Shown in pieces: positions 27,555-36,344 of a stretch of 64,000 nucleotides of DNA. Source of the stretch: AP-15 sp963777435 (lineage in GTDB: Bacteria > Pseudomonadota > Alphaproteobacteria > ATCC43930 > CGMCC-115725); assembly GCA_963777435.1 (NCBI GenBank), contig CAVZQT010000003.1:1-64000 (forward strand), written 5' to 3'. A program made the position numbers and the translations under genes. The notes below the pieces were generated by a model, which saw nothing but the letters and a program-made list of their open reading frames with translations, did no database searches and had not been told where the DNA came from. How positions within the stretch are numbered: position 1 is the first letter of the stretch; each line of letters opens with the position of its first letter.

Positions 27555-28212
27555 CCAGATGACCGTGATCCATCCGCCAGATCCGCTGCATGCGCTCGGC
27601 GACGGCCTCGTCATGGGTCGTCACGACGAGGGCGGACCGGGAGCGTTCGGCCCAGGCGACGATGCGATCGAGCACGGCGGCGCTCGCGACGCGATCGAGC
27701 TGCCCGGTCGGCTCGTCGGCCAGGACCAGGCGCGGCGACCCCACGATCGCCCGAGCCAGCGCGACGCGTTGGGCTTGGCCGCCCGAGAGCTCCTCCGGCA
27801 GATGGCCGGCCAGATCCGCGATACCAAACACTGCCAGTGCCGCGCGGGCGCTCGATTCGGCCTCCTCCTCGCGGCCAGCGAGCAGAAGCGGCAACTCCGC
27901 ATTTTCGAGGCTGGTCAGCGACGGAATTAGGCTGATCGTCTGAAAGACGATGGCGATCTGCCGCGGCCGCAGCGCCGAGGCCGGGCCGAGCGCCGGCCAG
28001 CCGATGCGTCCCGAACTGGGTTCGTCGAGCCCCGCCATCAGGTTTAAGAGGGTCGATTTGCCGCTGCCCGACGGGCCGACAATCGCGATCCGCTCGCCGG
28101 CGATGACCTGGCAAGAGGCGTCAACCAGGGCACCCACGTGGATGCCATTGGTGAAGCTGCGGGAGGCGTGATCGGCCTCGAACAAGATCTCAGTCAGGGG
28201 CAATCCAACCAT
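27532..28212 (-). CDS. ABC transporter ATP-binding protein (LolD/MacB-type)
   Basis: A 226-residue ATPase with Walker A GPSGSGKST, Q-loop VFQTISLIPSLTSLENAELP, signature LSGGQAQRVALARA, Walker B LVLADEPTGQLD and H-loop TTHDE. It belongs to the small single-domain ATPases that partner FtsX-type permeases. ATG 28212 is preferred; it lies 23 nt inside the preceding ATPase gene. Together with that gene it gives two different ATPases for one permease, suggesting a heterodimeric motor. Confidence 0.9.
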   Translation of the reverse strand: MVGLPLTEILFEADHASRSFTNGIHVGALVDASCQVIAGERIAIVGPSGSGKSTLLNLMAGLDEPSSGRIGWPALGPASALRPRQIAIVFQTISLIPSLTSLENAELPLLLAGREEEAESSARAALAVFGIADLAGHLPEELSGGQAQRVALARAIVGSPRLVLADEPTGQLDRVASAAVLDRIVAWAERSRSALVVTTHDEAVAERMQRIWRMDHGHLDAPGRSG

Positions 28213-28849
28213 CCCTGATCGTGACGACCCGGTCGGCGCGGCGCGCCACTGCGACGCTGTGGGTCGCGACGAGAACCGCCGTGCCCGAATGGCATGCCTC
28301 ACCGAGCCGGTCGAGCACACGTTCCTCGTTTTCGGCGTCCACTTCGGCGGTCGGCTCGTCGCACATCAGCACCTCCGGCATCGCCGCGAGCGCGACGGCA
28401 AGACTGGCGCGGGCGGCTTCACCGCCCGACAAATGCGACGGGAAGGCGTCGCTGCGCGCTTCCAGGCCGAGGCTTTGCAGCAGCCCGGGAACGCGGCCGA
28501 GATCGCCACGGCGGGCGAGCTTCATCTGCAGGGCGACATTGCCGCCGACCGTAAGATGGTCGAATAGATTGCCGCTCTGTCTGAGCATGCCGATGTGCTG
28601 CGCGCGGAGACGGCCTCGCTCGCTTTCGGGACGCCGCGTCAGCCGCTCGCCCATCACTTCGACATATCCGCCATCCGGCTCATCGAGGCCGGAGAGACAG
28701 GCGAGTAGCGTCGACTTGCCGCTGCCGGAGGGGCCGACGAGGGCGACGAACTCGCCGCGCTTGACGCTTAGGTCGACGCCACGCAGCGCCATGATCTCGT
28801 CAAACCCGGTGTGGTAGAACCGGTAGAGCTCGAAGGCGCACAGCGCCGG
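28190..28849 (-). CDS. ABC transporter ATP-binding protein
   Basis: A 219-residue ATPase with Walker A GPSGSGKST, Q-loop MLRQSGNLFDHLTVGGNVALQ, signature LSGGEAARASLAVAL and Walker B VLMCDEPTAEVDAEN, then ATHS as H-loop. The GTG at 28849 lies just after the stop of the secreted-protein gene and is preferred. An ATG at 28891 in the same frame would overlap that gene by 37 nt. The signature helix deviates from LSGGQ by a Glu, which other family members also tolerate. It works with the second ATPase and the permease downstream. Confidence 0.85.
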   Translation of the reverse strand, partial: PALCAFELYRFYHTGFDEIMALRGVDLSVKRGEFVALVGPSGSGKSTLLACLSGLDEPDGGYVEVMGERLTRRPESERGRLRAQHIGMLRQSGNLFDHLTVGGNVALQMKLARRGDLGRVPGLLQSLGLEARSDAFPSHLSGGEAARASLAVALAAMPEVLMCDEPTAEVDAENEERVLDRLGEACHSGTAVLVATHSVAVARRADRVVTIRDGWIAPD

Positions 28850-28854
28850 CACGC

Positions 28855-29445
28855 TTACAGCCACTGGAACGAGTTCGCCATGAGGCGCCACTGATCGGCG
28901 TTGTCGGCGCCCTGCGGCGCCGCGAAATCTGCGATCGCGGTCTTGCCGTCCTTGAAAAAGATGAACCGCTCGTGCTCGAGCCGGATCTGCTTGCTGGTGA
29001 CCGGGTTCGGCTCGGAGTTCGCGGTGTAGACGATGCGGACAGCGGGTCCGCCCTTGAGCTTGACGTCCTTGACCGAAGCGATCTCGACGGCATGCTCGCC
29101 GGACGCCAGCGCGGCCGCCTCGCGCGAGCGGACCGAGTTGGCGTTTGGCGCCGCTGCGGACTGCGCCACATCAATATCGATGATGTTGTACTTGTCGAAG
29201 AAGCGGACGCCATTCGGGCGGTCTGCGCGCGACCACCCTTCCGGGACTTGCAACGTGAAGCCAAAGGGCGAGCGGTACGACACAAAGACCTGGTCGTCGG
29301 GAATGTCGCCCGGCGGGTTCTTCTCGGCCTGAACTGCCTGCTCGGCCGCGGCGATGCCTGGCACACCGGTCAGACAGGCAATTAGAGCCAGAGCCATGCC
29401 TCCCGCAGCCCAGGAGCGTGTGCGGCCCCTGTCCGGACTTGTCAT
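28855..29445 (-). CDS. Secreted protein of unknown function, first gene of the efflux operon
   Basis: A 196-residue protein. The signal peptide covers roughly residues 1-34 (AGGMALALIACLTGVPGIAAA), followed by FVSYRSPFGFTLQVPEGWSRADRPNGVRFFDKYNIIDIDV. The pattern of a strand-rich start with PxGW and a C-terminal KDGKTAIADFAAP resembles PsbP-fold periplasmic proteins, but I do not claim the family. It has no lipobox. As the first gene before two ABC ATPases and the permease, it may deliver or receive the substrate. The direct-repeat element at 29491-29510 lies 46 nt upstream of the start. Confidence 0.75.
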   Translation of the reverse strand: MTSPDRGRTRSWAAGGMALALIACLTGVPGIAAAEQAVQAEKNPPGDIPDDQVFVSYRSPFGFTLQVPEGWSRADRPNGVRFFDKYNIIDIDVAQSAAAPNANSVRSREAAALASGEHAVEIASVKDVKLKGGPAVRIVYTANSEPNPVTSKQIRLEHERFIFFKDGKTAIADFAAPQGADNADQWRLMANSFQWL

Positions 29446-29490
29446 CGGATGCCCCTTCTCAGTCCATCCGCGAGAGAGCCCATCACACGA

Positions 29491-29510
29491 GAATTAGGCC
29501 AGACTTAGAT
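29491..29510 (-). promoter_or_regulatory. Direct-repeat operator upstream of the ABC/RND/TCS operon
   Basis: On the minus strand the hexamers TCTAAG and CCTAAT are separated by 5 nt (11-bp period), as in PmrA/QseB-type operators. The same TCTAAGTCTGG core stands in front of the PepSY gene at 30087-30104. Binding by the response regulator at 24185-24841 is inferred. Confidence 0.55.
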
Positions 29511-29678
29511 CAGCGGGGCGAGAGTTCCGACCTCCCTAATTACCCCCCTCTTTCTGCCGAGAGGCGCGACAGGTTGGGTCTCCAGGTAATGGTGCCCTCA
29601 AGCCACCCATAAGGGTAGAGGAGTAAAGAGAGCGCCTCACGGGTGTTGCCGCGAGTCGCTCCTCCTATCGTGGCGAGC

Positions 29679-30022
29679 TCAGTCGTCCTCGTGCTCGCCG
29701 CCGTTCTCGTTCTGCTCGTTGTCATCCTTTACCGTCTTAACTACTTGACCGCTATGGGGATCGACAAGAACCTTTTGCTGCTCGTTGCCCTTTACTACCT
29801 GAACCTCGAGATAAATGCGCCACCCTGGTCCTCGATGCCGGTGCCGATCGCTCTGCCGCCGGTCTGATTCTCGGCGGCGGCGATCGCTTGCGGCAACGTA
29901 ATCTTACCACTGGTCATCACAGCCGCGTCATTGGTGTCGGCAAGACCGGCACGCGGACCGAGAAGCGACCCTGCGGCAAAGCCAGCAACTATGGTCAACT
30001 TGAGAGGTCCAAGAAAAGTCAT
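29679..30022 (-). pseudogene. PepSY-domain secreted protein, one frameshift
   Basis: The frame from ATG 30022 (AAGGAAAT upstream) gives a signal peptide (LTIVAGFAAGSLLGPRAGLA) and the first part of a PepSY domain, ITLPQAIAAAENQTGGRAIGTGIED. Near 29815 the frame breaks; the next frame carries on with LEVQVVKGNEQQKVLVDPH, then GQVVKTVKDD and an acidic tail, to a TGA at 29679-29681. Joined, the protein has about 114 residues, normal for small periplasmic PepSY proteins, which often bind metals or modulate two-component systems. One indel separates two well preserved halves, so an assembly error is possible. It shares an upstream element with the efflux operon. Confidence 0.7.
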
Positions 30023-30086
30023 TGGAAGGATTTCCTTGCTGTGTATCCAACGAAGCCGTTGCTTCGGAGAGACCACATCATCACAC

Positions 30087-30104
30087 AACTAGACCAGACT
30101 TAGA
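30087..30104 (-). promoter_or_regulatory. Direct-repeat operator upstream of the PepSY gene
   Basis: TCTAAG, 5 nt, TCTAGT on the minus strand, 65 nt before the PepSY start. Eleven bases (TCTAAGTCTGG) are identical to the element at 29491-29510. Further matches (GTGTGATG, CTCTC) follow downstream in both copies. Confidence 0.55.
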
Positions 30105-30426
30105 GTGGCCGATAATCGGGTCCTGGCTGCTCGTTCACTTTCCGGTTTTTTGCCGTGGACCGCGACCACGCGTCACAACGGCACATAGTGCATAGCGCCA
30201 GCTTGAAGATAAACGCCAGCCCATCAGGTCGAGTTGCCCAGCGATGCGCAGATGGCGTTCGCCACCGGCTCTGGGATGCCAAGCAGCACCATGTCGTTGG
30301 CGACGATCTCGTCAATAGATTTCAGCCGTGCTTAGCTCAACTCGCGCAATGTCTCGCCGGCGGCATTCGTGCTCCGCAATTCGAGCATCTGTCGCGCGAT
30401 ACCTTGTCGCCGCGCCGAGGGGCGCA
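30105..30426. other. Intergenic stretch, nothing recognised
   Basis: About 320 bp between the end of the dioxygenase gene and the PepSY promoter. No frame, terminator or repeat was recognised. Confidence 0.4.
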
Positions 30427-31284
30427 CTAGAACGGGCGGTCGCCGTTGACCGTCACCCGGTGCATCACCCGCCGCTGGCCGTGATAATCATTGAGCGCAT
30501 AATGCTGCACGCAACGATTGTCCCAGAACGCCACCGACCCCTTCTCCCAACGAAAGCGGCAGGTGAATTCCGGCCTGACCGCCTGTTCGTAGAGAAAGTT
30601 CAAAAGCGGCCAGCTTTCCTCAATCGTCATGTCCTTGAAGCGGACAGTGAAATTGCGGTTGACATAGAGGCCCTTGCGGCCGGTCTCGGGGTGGGTGCGG
30701 ACCACCGGATGCTCGGTCTCGCGGTGCGCCGCTTCGCTGCGTTTGATCGTCATCGCCGAAAGGCCCTGCAGCCGGGCGTAATCGTTATCGGCGCCGACGC
30801 CGTAGATGTTGCGCGCGCTGTGCACCGCGACAAGCCCGTCGAGCATCCGCTGCATGCCGGGCGACAGCGCCTCATAGGCCATGTACTGATTGGCGAACAT
30901 CGTATCGCCGCCATAGTCGGGCACTTCAAGCGCGTAAAGGATCGAGCCGAGCGCCGGCTCGTCGAGATAGGTGACGTCGGAATGCCAGCCGCCGCCAAAA
31001 TTCTTGGTGTCGCTCTCGTATTTGGCGACGACGAGGATTTCCGGATGCCCGGGCATCGCCTCGACAAATTCGTGGATGTTGAGGGCGCCAAAGCGCCGGC
31101 CAAGCGCCAGATGGCGCTCCGGCGTCAGCTGCTGGTCGCGGAAAAAGATGACGCAATGGTCGAGCAGGGCCTGATGGAGATCGGAGGCCTGAGCGTTGTC
31201 GAGTTCGCGCGCCAGATCGATTCCCTCGATGATCGCGCCGAGCGCACCGCTGACCGGTTTCGCCTCGATCGTCTGATACCCCAT
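30427..31284 (-). CDS. TauD/TfdA-family Fe(II)/2-oxoglutarate dioxygenase
   Basis: A 285-residue cytoplasmic oxygenase. The iron ligands are visible as WHSDVTYLD (HxD) near residue 100 and the distal His in VQHYALNDYHGQRR near 262; the Arg of RRVMHRV should hold 2-oxoglutarate. Further family positions are FFRDQQLTPERHLALGRRFG and GGDTMFANQY. Such enzymes hydroxylate sulfonates, phenoxyacids or related small acids and release a cleavage product; the substrate here is unknown. ATG 31284 has GGGGAG upstream and matches the usual N-terminus better than the ATG 12 codons earlier. It is downstream of the SSB gene on the same strand. Confidence 0.9.
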   Translation of the reverse strand: MGYQTIEAKPVSGALGAIIEGIDLARELDNAQASDLHQALLDHCVIFFRDQQLTPERHLALGRRFGALNIHEFVEAMPGHPEILVVAKYESDTKNFGGGWHSDVTYLDEPALGSILYALEVPDYGGDTMFANQYMAYEALSPGMQRMLDGLVAVHSARNIYGVGADNDYARLQGLSAMTIKRSEAAHRETEHPVVRTHPETGRKGLYVNRNFTVRFKDMTIEESWPLLNFLYEQAVRPEFTCRFRWEKGSVAFWDNRCVQHYALNDYHGQRRVMHRVTVNGDRPF

Positions 31285-31422
31285 CGCTGCTTCTCCCCGT
31301 AAGCCGACCTGCATCAGCATAGCATAACGCCCGGAAGAGCTGAGCCTGTGCTCATCTCTTCCTACACACGCGCTGGTGGACTGGCGTCCACCCTACAGCA
31401 TCAATAGGCTTGTAATTTAGAG

Positions 31423-31835
31423 CTAGCGCCATCGGGAGGACGTCGGCCTCTGGCGCGAGGGCGTAGGCTGGGCAGCCGGCTGCGCGGGGGCGCGGTCGAG
31501 CATAGCGATCGAGCCGTTGAAGGGCCTGAGCATAACTTCCTTGACGTAGCGCGTCTGCTGCTCGGTTTCGTAGCTGCGTGCTCGAGCGCGCCCTCCAGCA
31601 GCACGCGCGAACCCTTTTTAAGATGGGGCACGGTCGCCTCGATAAGCGCTTGGTTCCAGATGACGACCGGATGGAACTGGCTGCGTTCCTGCGGCTCGCC
31701 GGCCCGGTTCTTCCAGGTGTCGGTCGTGGCAACAGAGAAGGTGGCGACCTGGTCGCCGCCGTCGATTGAGCGGATTTCCGGGTCGGGGGTCAGGCGGCCG
31801 AGAAGGGTGACGCGGTTGTGAGTAGCTTCAGGCAT
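31423..31835 (-). pseudogene. ssb: Single-stranded DNA-binding protein, one frameshift
   Basis: The frame from ATG 31835 gives the OB-fold: NRVTLLGRLTPDPEIRSI, VATFSVATTDTWKNRAGE, FHPVVIWNQALIE and LKKGSRVLLEGALE. The expected continuation RSYETEQQTRYVKEVMLRPFNG is in another frame from about 31590 to a TAG at 31423-31425. Joined, this is about 137 residues, short for SSB but fitting plasmid-borne types with a brief proline-rich tail. The tail lacks the acidic tip (DDDIPF) of chromosomal SSB. It should coat single-stranded plasmid DNA during replication or transfer. A single indel may be real or an assembly error. Confidence 0.8.
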
Positions 31836-32043
31836 CGGTTTCCTCCCTGGATCGTTGTCGCTGTTTGTTCTTTGCGCGATTGGCAGCGCTTGTCAAAAAG
31901 CGCGCCCAAAGCCCAATTCCGTGAAGGCTTTGATTCACATTCCGTTATAGCTCGCAGGTTTTGTCGGACACATGACGATGACGGTCGCGCGGCCCGAGGA
32001 ACGGACCGCGCGGTCGCCGGATCGGATGATCGGGAGAAGGCGC

Positions 32044-33018
32044 CTAGGCAGCGCGGTCTCCCGCCTTGGCCTCGACGAAGCTCCAGACCGGAACGCCGAG
32101 CTTCCTCGCCTTGTCGGCGAGATTGGCGGAGATGCCGGAGCCCGGGAAGACGACGACGCCGATCGGCAACGCTTCGAGCAGCCGGTCGTTGCGCTTGAAC
32201 GGAGCGGCGCGGCCTTCGCGGGTCCAGTCGGGCTTGAAGATGACCTGTGGAACTTTGCGATTATCGGCCCAGCAGGCGGCGATTCGCTCGGCGCCCTTTG
32301 GACTACCGCCGTGCAACAGCACCATGTCGGGGTGCTTGGCGCGGATCTTGTCGAGCGCCTCCCAGATGCGGATGTGATCGTTGCACTCGACGCCGCCGGT
32401 AAAGGCGATGCGGGCGCCGGCCGGAGCCAGCACCTCGGTGTCGGCGCGGCGTCGGGCGGCGATGAATTCCCGGCTGTCGATCATCGACGAGGTGAGCGCG
32501 CGATGGTTGACCATCGACCCGGCGCGCGGGCGCCAGGCGGAACCGGTCTCGACTTCGTAGAGTTCGGCGGCGTATTCGCGCAGGAACTCGAAGGAGTTGC
32601 GGCGCTCGATGAGGCTGAGCCCTTGCGCTATCAGGCGCTCGAGCTCGACCGACTTGACTTCGGAGCCGTCCTGCTCGGCCTGGCCGCGCCGCTGCGCCTG
32701 CTCGTTGCTGTCGAGTTCGCGCTCGATGCGGTCGAGCTTGCGGTGGAACAGGTTGACGAACGACCACAGAAGGTCGGCGAGATCGTCCTCGAGGCGCGTG
32801 CCGGTGAGCATCGTGCTGAGGGCTTCGACTGCGACATTGAGGTGGCCGTGGACGCTATCGGGCTCGGGCAGGGGTCGCGGATCGGGTTCGTCCTGTCCCG
32901 GGCGATGGCCGCAGAGCTGGAGCTCATCGAGCAGATGCGCGGTGGCCGAGGCGGCGTGGAATTCCGGATCGGTGTCGGAATCGCGGAACGTGAGTGTGTT
33001 GATGTCGGTACGGGACAT
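32044..33018 (-). CDS. DUF2493 (SLOG-like) domain protein
   Basis: A 324-residue protein. The first 190 residues are mostly helical, with an acidic start. The C-terminal part is a Rossmann-like DUF2493/YspA domain: ARIAFTGGVECNDHIRIWEALDKI, MVLLHGGSPKGAERIAACWAD, VPQVIFKPDWTREGRAAPFKRND and VVVFPGSGISANLADKARKLG. SLOG domains bind nucleotides or nucleotide-like ligands; no function is proven for this group, though it is very common on alphaproteobacterial plasmids. The start at 33018 is certain from the strong AAGGAGG 9 nt upstream. It lies between SSB and the toprim remnant on the same strand. Confidence 0.8.
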   Translation of the reverse strand: MSRTDINTLTFRDSDTDPEFHAASATAHLLDELQLCGHRPGQDEPDPRPLPEPDSVHGHLNVAVEALSTMLTGTRLEDDLADLLWSFVNLFHRKLDRIERELDSNEQAQRRGQAEQDGSEVKSVELERLIAQGLSLIERRNSFEFLREYAAELYEVETGSAWRPRAGSMVNHRALTSSMIDSREFIAARRRADTEVLAPAGARIAFTGGVECNDHIRIWEALDKIRAKHPDMVLLHGGSPKGAERIAACWADNRKVPQVIFKPDWTREGRAAPFKRNDRLLEALPIGVVVFPGSGISANLADKARKLGVPVWSFVEAKAGDRAA

Positions 33019-33336
33019 GGAAGACCTCCTTGTGAGTGTTGACGGATGGTCTTCGTTCTTCATACCGGCCGGCCCGGGTGAAGGACGCCGCCAGGCGCCG
33101 CGTGAGCGGGACGCGGGGGAGCCGATTTTGTCGGGCGTTAATATGACTCGCGCGCCTCAGCGCGCTCTCTACGCCCGGCAAAATTGGGGGGACCGCGCAT
33201 CCTTCAGGCGGGTCGGTCCGGTATGACACAATAAGAAGACCGACGAGACGTATTAAGGTGGACAGGGAATCCCCAGTGGTAGCTGCCGGACCCCTTTCTT
33301 CCTTCCGGCGACTCCCGAGAACAGCAACGGCAAGCG
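33019..33336. other. Intergenic stretch, probable promoter of the DUF2493 gene
   Basis: About 320 bp between two minus-strand genes. The only clear signal is the ribosome site of the DUF2493 gene. No -35/-10 pair can be picked with confidence. Confidence 0.4.
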
Positions 33337-34190
33337 TTACTGCCGATCGCGCCGGCCGGTGAGAAGGCGGACGCGGTCGTCCGGGACGAGCTGATCGGTC
33401 AGCCGGGCGAGCATAGTGCCGGCGCCGAGACGGTAGAGATCGAGGTTGAAGTCAGCATGCACTGGCACGAGTTGGCGAACGTCGATGTATTGATGGCGGT
33501 CGCGCAAGCGGTTCGCGGCGAGGCGGCCGGCGGCGTCGTTGTCGCGCGCTACATAAAGGCGGCGCAATGACGGGGGTAGATCAAGAGCGGCGAGATGGTT
33601 GGCCGACAGTCCCGCAATCATGGGAAGATCGGGCACGACCGATTTCAGCGCCAGCATCGTCTCGATGCCTTCGCCGGCGGCGAGAACGTCGGCCGCCTCG
33701 CCGAAGCGCACGCCGTTGCCGAGCAGATTACCGAGGGCTCGGCGCGGATCGGCGAGCGGCGCCTTGGTCGACCGCCGTGGATCGAGCCAGGTGCGCTGGA
33801 TCCCGGTGATATTGCCGTCGATATCGGTGACGGCGGCAAGCAGCGCCGGCCAGCTCTCGCGCGGAGCACCCTTGCTGGCGCGATAGTAAACCGACGGGTG
33901 GTAGCGCAAGGCGGGCCAGTCGAGCCGTCCGGTGATACCACGGGTGCGCAGATAAGCCTCGGCCGGCGTGCCCGGAAGCGGCCGTCCGGCAGCGAACAGC
34001 CGACGGGCCGCTTCGGAAGAGCCGCTCGCGGCGGGTGGCATATGACCGAGATCCGTCGGTGATGGGATCGGGGAACGCGGCAGGGCGAGAAAGCGGCGTG
34101 CTTCGTCGATCACTTCGCCAAGGCCATTCAGGTTGCGGTTGAGGCGGATCAGGTCCAGGAGATCGCCATGCTCGCCGGTCGCGGCGTCGG
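33337..34190 (-). pseudogene. Toprim/DUF7146-type plasmid primase-like gene, 5' end lost
   Basis: From about 34190 the minus strand reads TGEHGDLLDLIRLNRNLNGLG, then AEAYLRTRGITGRLDWPALRYHPSV and a toprim region with ADVLAAGEGIETMLALKSVVPDLP and LRRLYVARDNDAAG. This is the C-terminal part of plasmid toprim proteins with an N-terminal CHC2-like zinc domain, which are thought to prime or remodel DNA. The zinc domain and any start are missing: similarity stops where an IS21 remnant begins. The ribosome has no site to start, so the fragment is dead. The stop at 33337 is the natural end. Confidence 0.75.
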
Positions 34191-34212
34191 TCTTATGTGC
34201 AGTTGAACATAA
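34191..34212. repeat. Perfect inverted repeat at the IS21 junction
   Basis: CTTATGT and ACATAAG face each other over 8 nt (34191-34212), exactly between the last base of toprim similarity and the first codon of the istA fragment. It may derive from an insertion-sequence end. Confidence 0.55.
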
Positions 34213-34878
34213 GCCAAGGCACACCGGCATCCCGAGTTGGCCGACTGCACAATCTGGCAAGCCTTTGAGGCGGAACGCCCGCAGCTGGTGCCGATCACCG
34301 GCCCGTTTGACGGGTTTCACGCGACGCAAGCCGCGGTCTCGAAGACCTGCCTGGTACGGTTCGACAACAATAAATACTCGGTCGCGTCGTGCGCCGTCGG
34401 CCGGCCGGTCGAGATCCAAGCCTATGCCGATCGCATCGTGATCCGCCAGGACGGCGCGATCGTCGGCCAACATGAGCGCCGCTTTGGTCGCGGCGAGACA
34501 ACCTACGACCCCTGGCATTACGTGCCGGTACTGGCCAGGAAGCCCGGCGCGCTCAGAAACGGCGCCCCGTTCAAGGATTGGCCGCTGCCAGTCGGCCTGG
34601 AACGAGTACGGCGCCGGTTGAAAGGCTCCGACGATGGCGATCGCCAAATGGTCAAGATTTTATCGGCGGTGCTCACCGACGGCCTCGTCGCAGTCGAGGC
34701 GGCTTGCGCCGAAGCCCTTGCCGGCGGTGTCAATTCCGCTGACGTCGTCCTCAATATCCTGGCGCGCCAGCGCGATCCCGGACCGTCGGCAACGATCTTG
34801 ACCCCAGAGGCGCTGCGGCTACGGCACGCGCCGATTGCCGATTGTGCCCGCTACGACAGCCTGCGGCGAGCCTCGTGA
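34213..34878 (+). pseudogene. istA: IS21-family transposase IstA, C-terminal fragment
   Basis: The frame from 34213 reads AKAHRHPELADCTIWQAFEAE and then the C-terminal region VSKTCLVRFDNNKYSV, GRPVEIQAYADRIVIRQDG and YDPWHYVPVLARKPGALRNG, ending at TGA 34876-34878. The DDE catalytic core and the HTH of the roughly 500-residue IstA are missing, so it cannot transpose. It is followed with a 1-nt overlap by istB, as in intact IS21 elements. The upstream edge is the palindrome at 34191-34212. Confidence 0.85.
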
Positions 34879-35504
34879 TGGAGCGCACCGAGGTTCTCGA
34901 GCTGATGTCAAAGCTGAAGCTCTACGGCATGCGTGCGGCCTACGACGAGGTGATGGCCACCGCCATCAAGCGCCGGCACGAGCCGCCGCGCATTGTCGGC
35001 GATTTGCTCAGTGCCGAGATCGCCGAGAAGCAGGCACGCTCGATCAAGTACCAGCTGACCATTGCCAAATTGCCGCTGGCCAAGGACATCAGTGACTTCG
35101 ACTTTACTGGCACGCCGGTCAACGAGGCGCAGATCCGCGACTTGGCCAGTGGCGCGTTTCTCGCCGAGCAGCGCAATGCCGTGCTGATTGGCGGAACTGG
35201 TACGGGGAAAAGCCATCTGGCGATAGCCATTGCCCGGGCTTGCATCCGCCGCGGTGCCAGAGGCCGCTTTTACACCGTCGTCGACCTCGTCAATCGGCTG
35301 GAGGGCGAAGCCCGCACCGGTCGCCAGGACCGCCTTGCCGAATATCTCACCCGCATGGACTTTATTGTCCTCGACGAACTCGGCTATCTGCCCTTCGCGC
35401 AGACCGGCGGCCAGCTCCTCTTTCATCTGATCAGCCGGCTCTACGAGCGCACCTCGATCGTCGTCACAACCAACCTTGCTTTCGGCGAATGGATGTCGAT
35501 CTAG
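34878..35504 (+). pseudogene. istB: IS21-family helper ATPase IstB, 3' end lost
   Basis: The ATG at 34878 overlaps the istA stop. The product keeps the AAA+ core: Walker A IGGTGTGKSHLAIAIARA, Walker B FIVLDELGYLPFA and the sensor region SIVVTTNLAFGEW. After GEW (about 35492) similarity stops; the last 30-40 residues are replaced by the edge of a tyrosine recombinase fragment and the frame ends at 35504. IstB normally delivers target DNA to IstA. Without the C-terminus and with a truncated partner, it is a remnant. Confidence 0.85.
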
Positions 35505-35974
35505 CGAACGCCGTCCTGACCATCCGGGCCGCGAAGTTCTACAAGAGCCGGCTGGTCCCGGTCGGGCCCCAGCTTGCCGCGGTGCTGGCCAGCCACCTGT
35601 CCCGGCGCCGGCGAGCCAGGCTCGTGGACGGCCCGAACGCCTTGCTCTTGGCGAACCGGGACGGAACCCAGCTCGCCAGCAGCACCGTGCAGGACGCGTT
35701 CGACACACTCAGGTGCGTTGCCGGTGTCCACCGCGCGGCGGGCGGTCGGACGATCCCGCGCCTGCACGACCTTCGGCACAGCTTCGCGGTGCATCGCCTG
35801 ACGAGCTGGTATCGTCAGGGCGCCGATGTGCAGCGGCTGTTGCCGGTGCTCTCCACCTATCTCGGTCACGCCGATCTGGAGGGCACAAAGGTCTACCTGT
35901 CGATGACGCCGGAGCTGCTGGAGCAGGCGTCGCTGCGGTTCGCTCGCTATGCGGAAGGAGGTCTGCATGTCTGA
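35489..35974 (+). pseudogene. Tyrosine recombinase, C-terminal fragment
   Basis: From about 35489 the plus strand reads the catalytic half of an integrase: VDLANAVLTIRAAKFYKSRLVPVG, RLHDLRHSFAVHRL (HxxR), YLGHADLEGTKVYLSM (GH and Tyr nucleophile). The N-terminal half and first active-site Arg are missing, fused out at the istB boundary. The stop (35972-35974) overlaps the start of a second recombinase gene at 35967, an arrangement seen in recombinase-in-trio (RIT) elements, where three integrase genes overlap in series. It is most likely the first member of such an element. Confidence 0.8.
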
Positions 35975-36344
35975 CCTCGCAACCCTCGGCCCTTGGCTCC
36001 GCCGCTTCTTGTGCGAGCACATCGTCACCGAACGCAATCTCGCCCGCAACACCCGCAAGAGCTATCGCGACACCTTCAGCCTGCTGCTGCCCTTCGTCAG
36101 CCGGAAGGTGCGCAAACCCGTGGACCGGCTGGCGGTCTGGGACCTCACGTCCGGACACGTGCTACAGTTCCTCGCCCATCTCGAGACGGACCGAGGTTGC
36201 AGCGCCCAAACCCGCAATCAGCGGCTTGCCGCCATCCGGGCGTTCGCGCGCTTCGTCGGCAGTCGCGACCCCACCTACATCGAATGGTGCGGTCACATCC
36301 GGGCCATCGCGTCGAAGAAGTCCAATGCGGTGTTGCCCCGGGTA
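35967..36344 (+). pseudogene. Tyrosine recombinase, N-terminal fragment
   Basis: ATG 35967 opens MSDLATLGPWLRRFLCEHIV, then ARNTRKSYRDTFSLLLPFV and RNQRLAAIRAFARFVGSRDP, the SAM-like core-binding domain of a tyrosine recombinase. Similarity ends after ASKKS near 36330. The open frame runs on to 36470, but only because it reads antisense through the strawberry-notch-like gene. The catalytic domain is absent. With the preceding fragment it forms the left part of a probable RIT element whose right part was deleted. Confidence 0.8.

Noticed and set aside
34191..34647. Extension of the toprim frame over the istA fragment
   Set aside because: The residues encoded here are the antisense of istA, and the toprim similarity ends at about 34190.
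36145..36344. Continuation of the strawberry-notch frame
   Set aside because: These codons read antisense through the recombinase remnant and lose all similarity after QIPGA.
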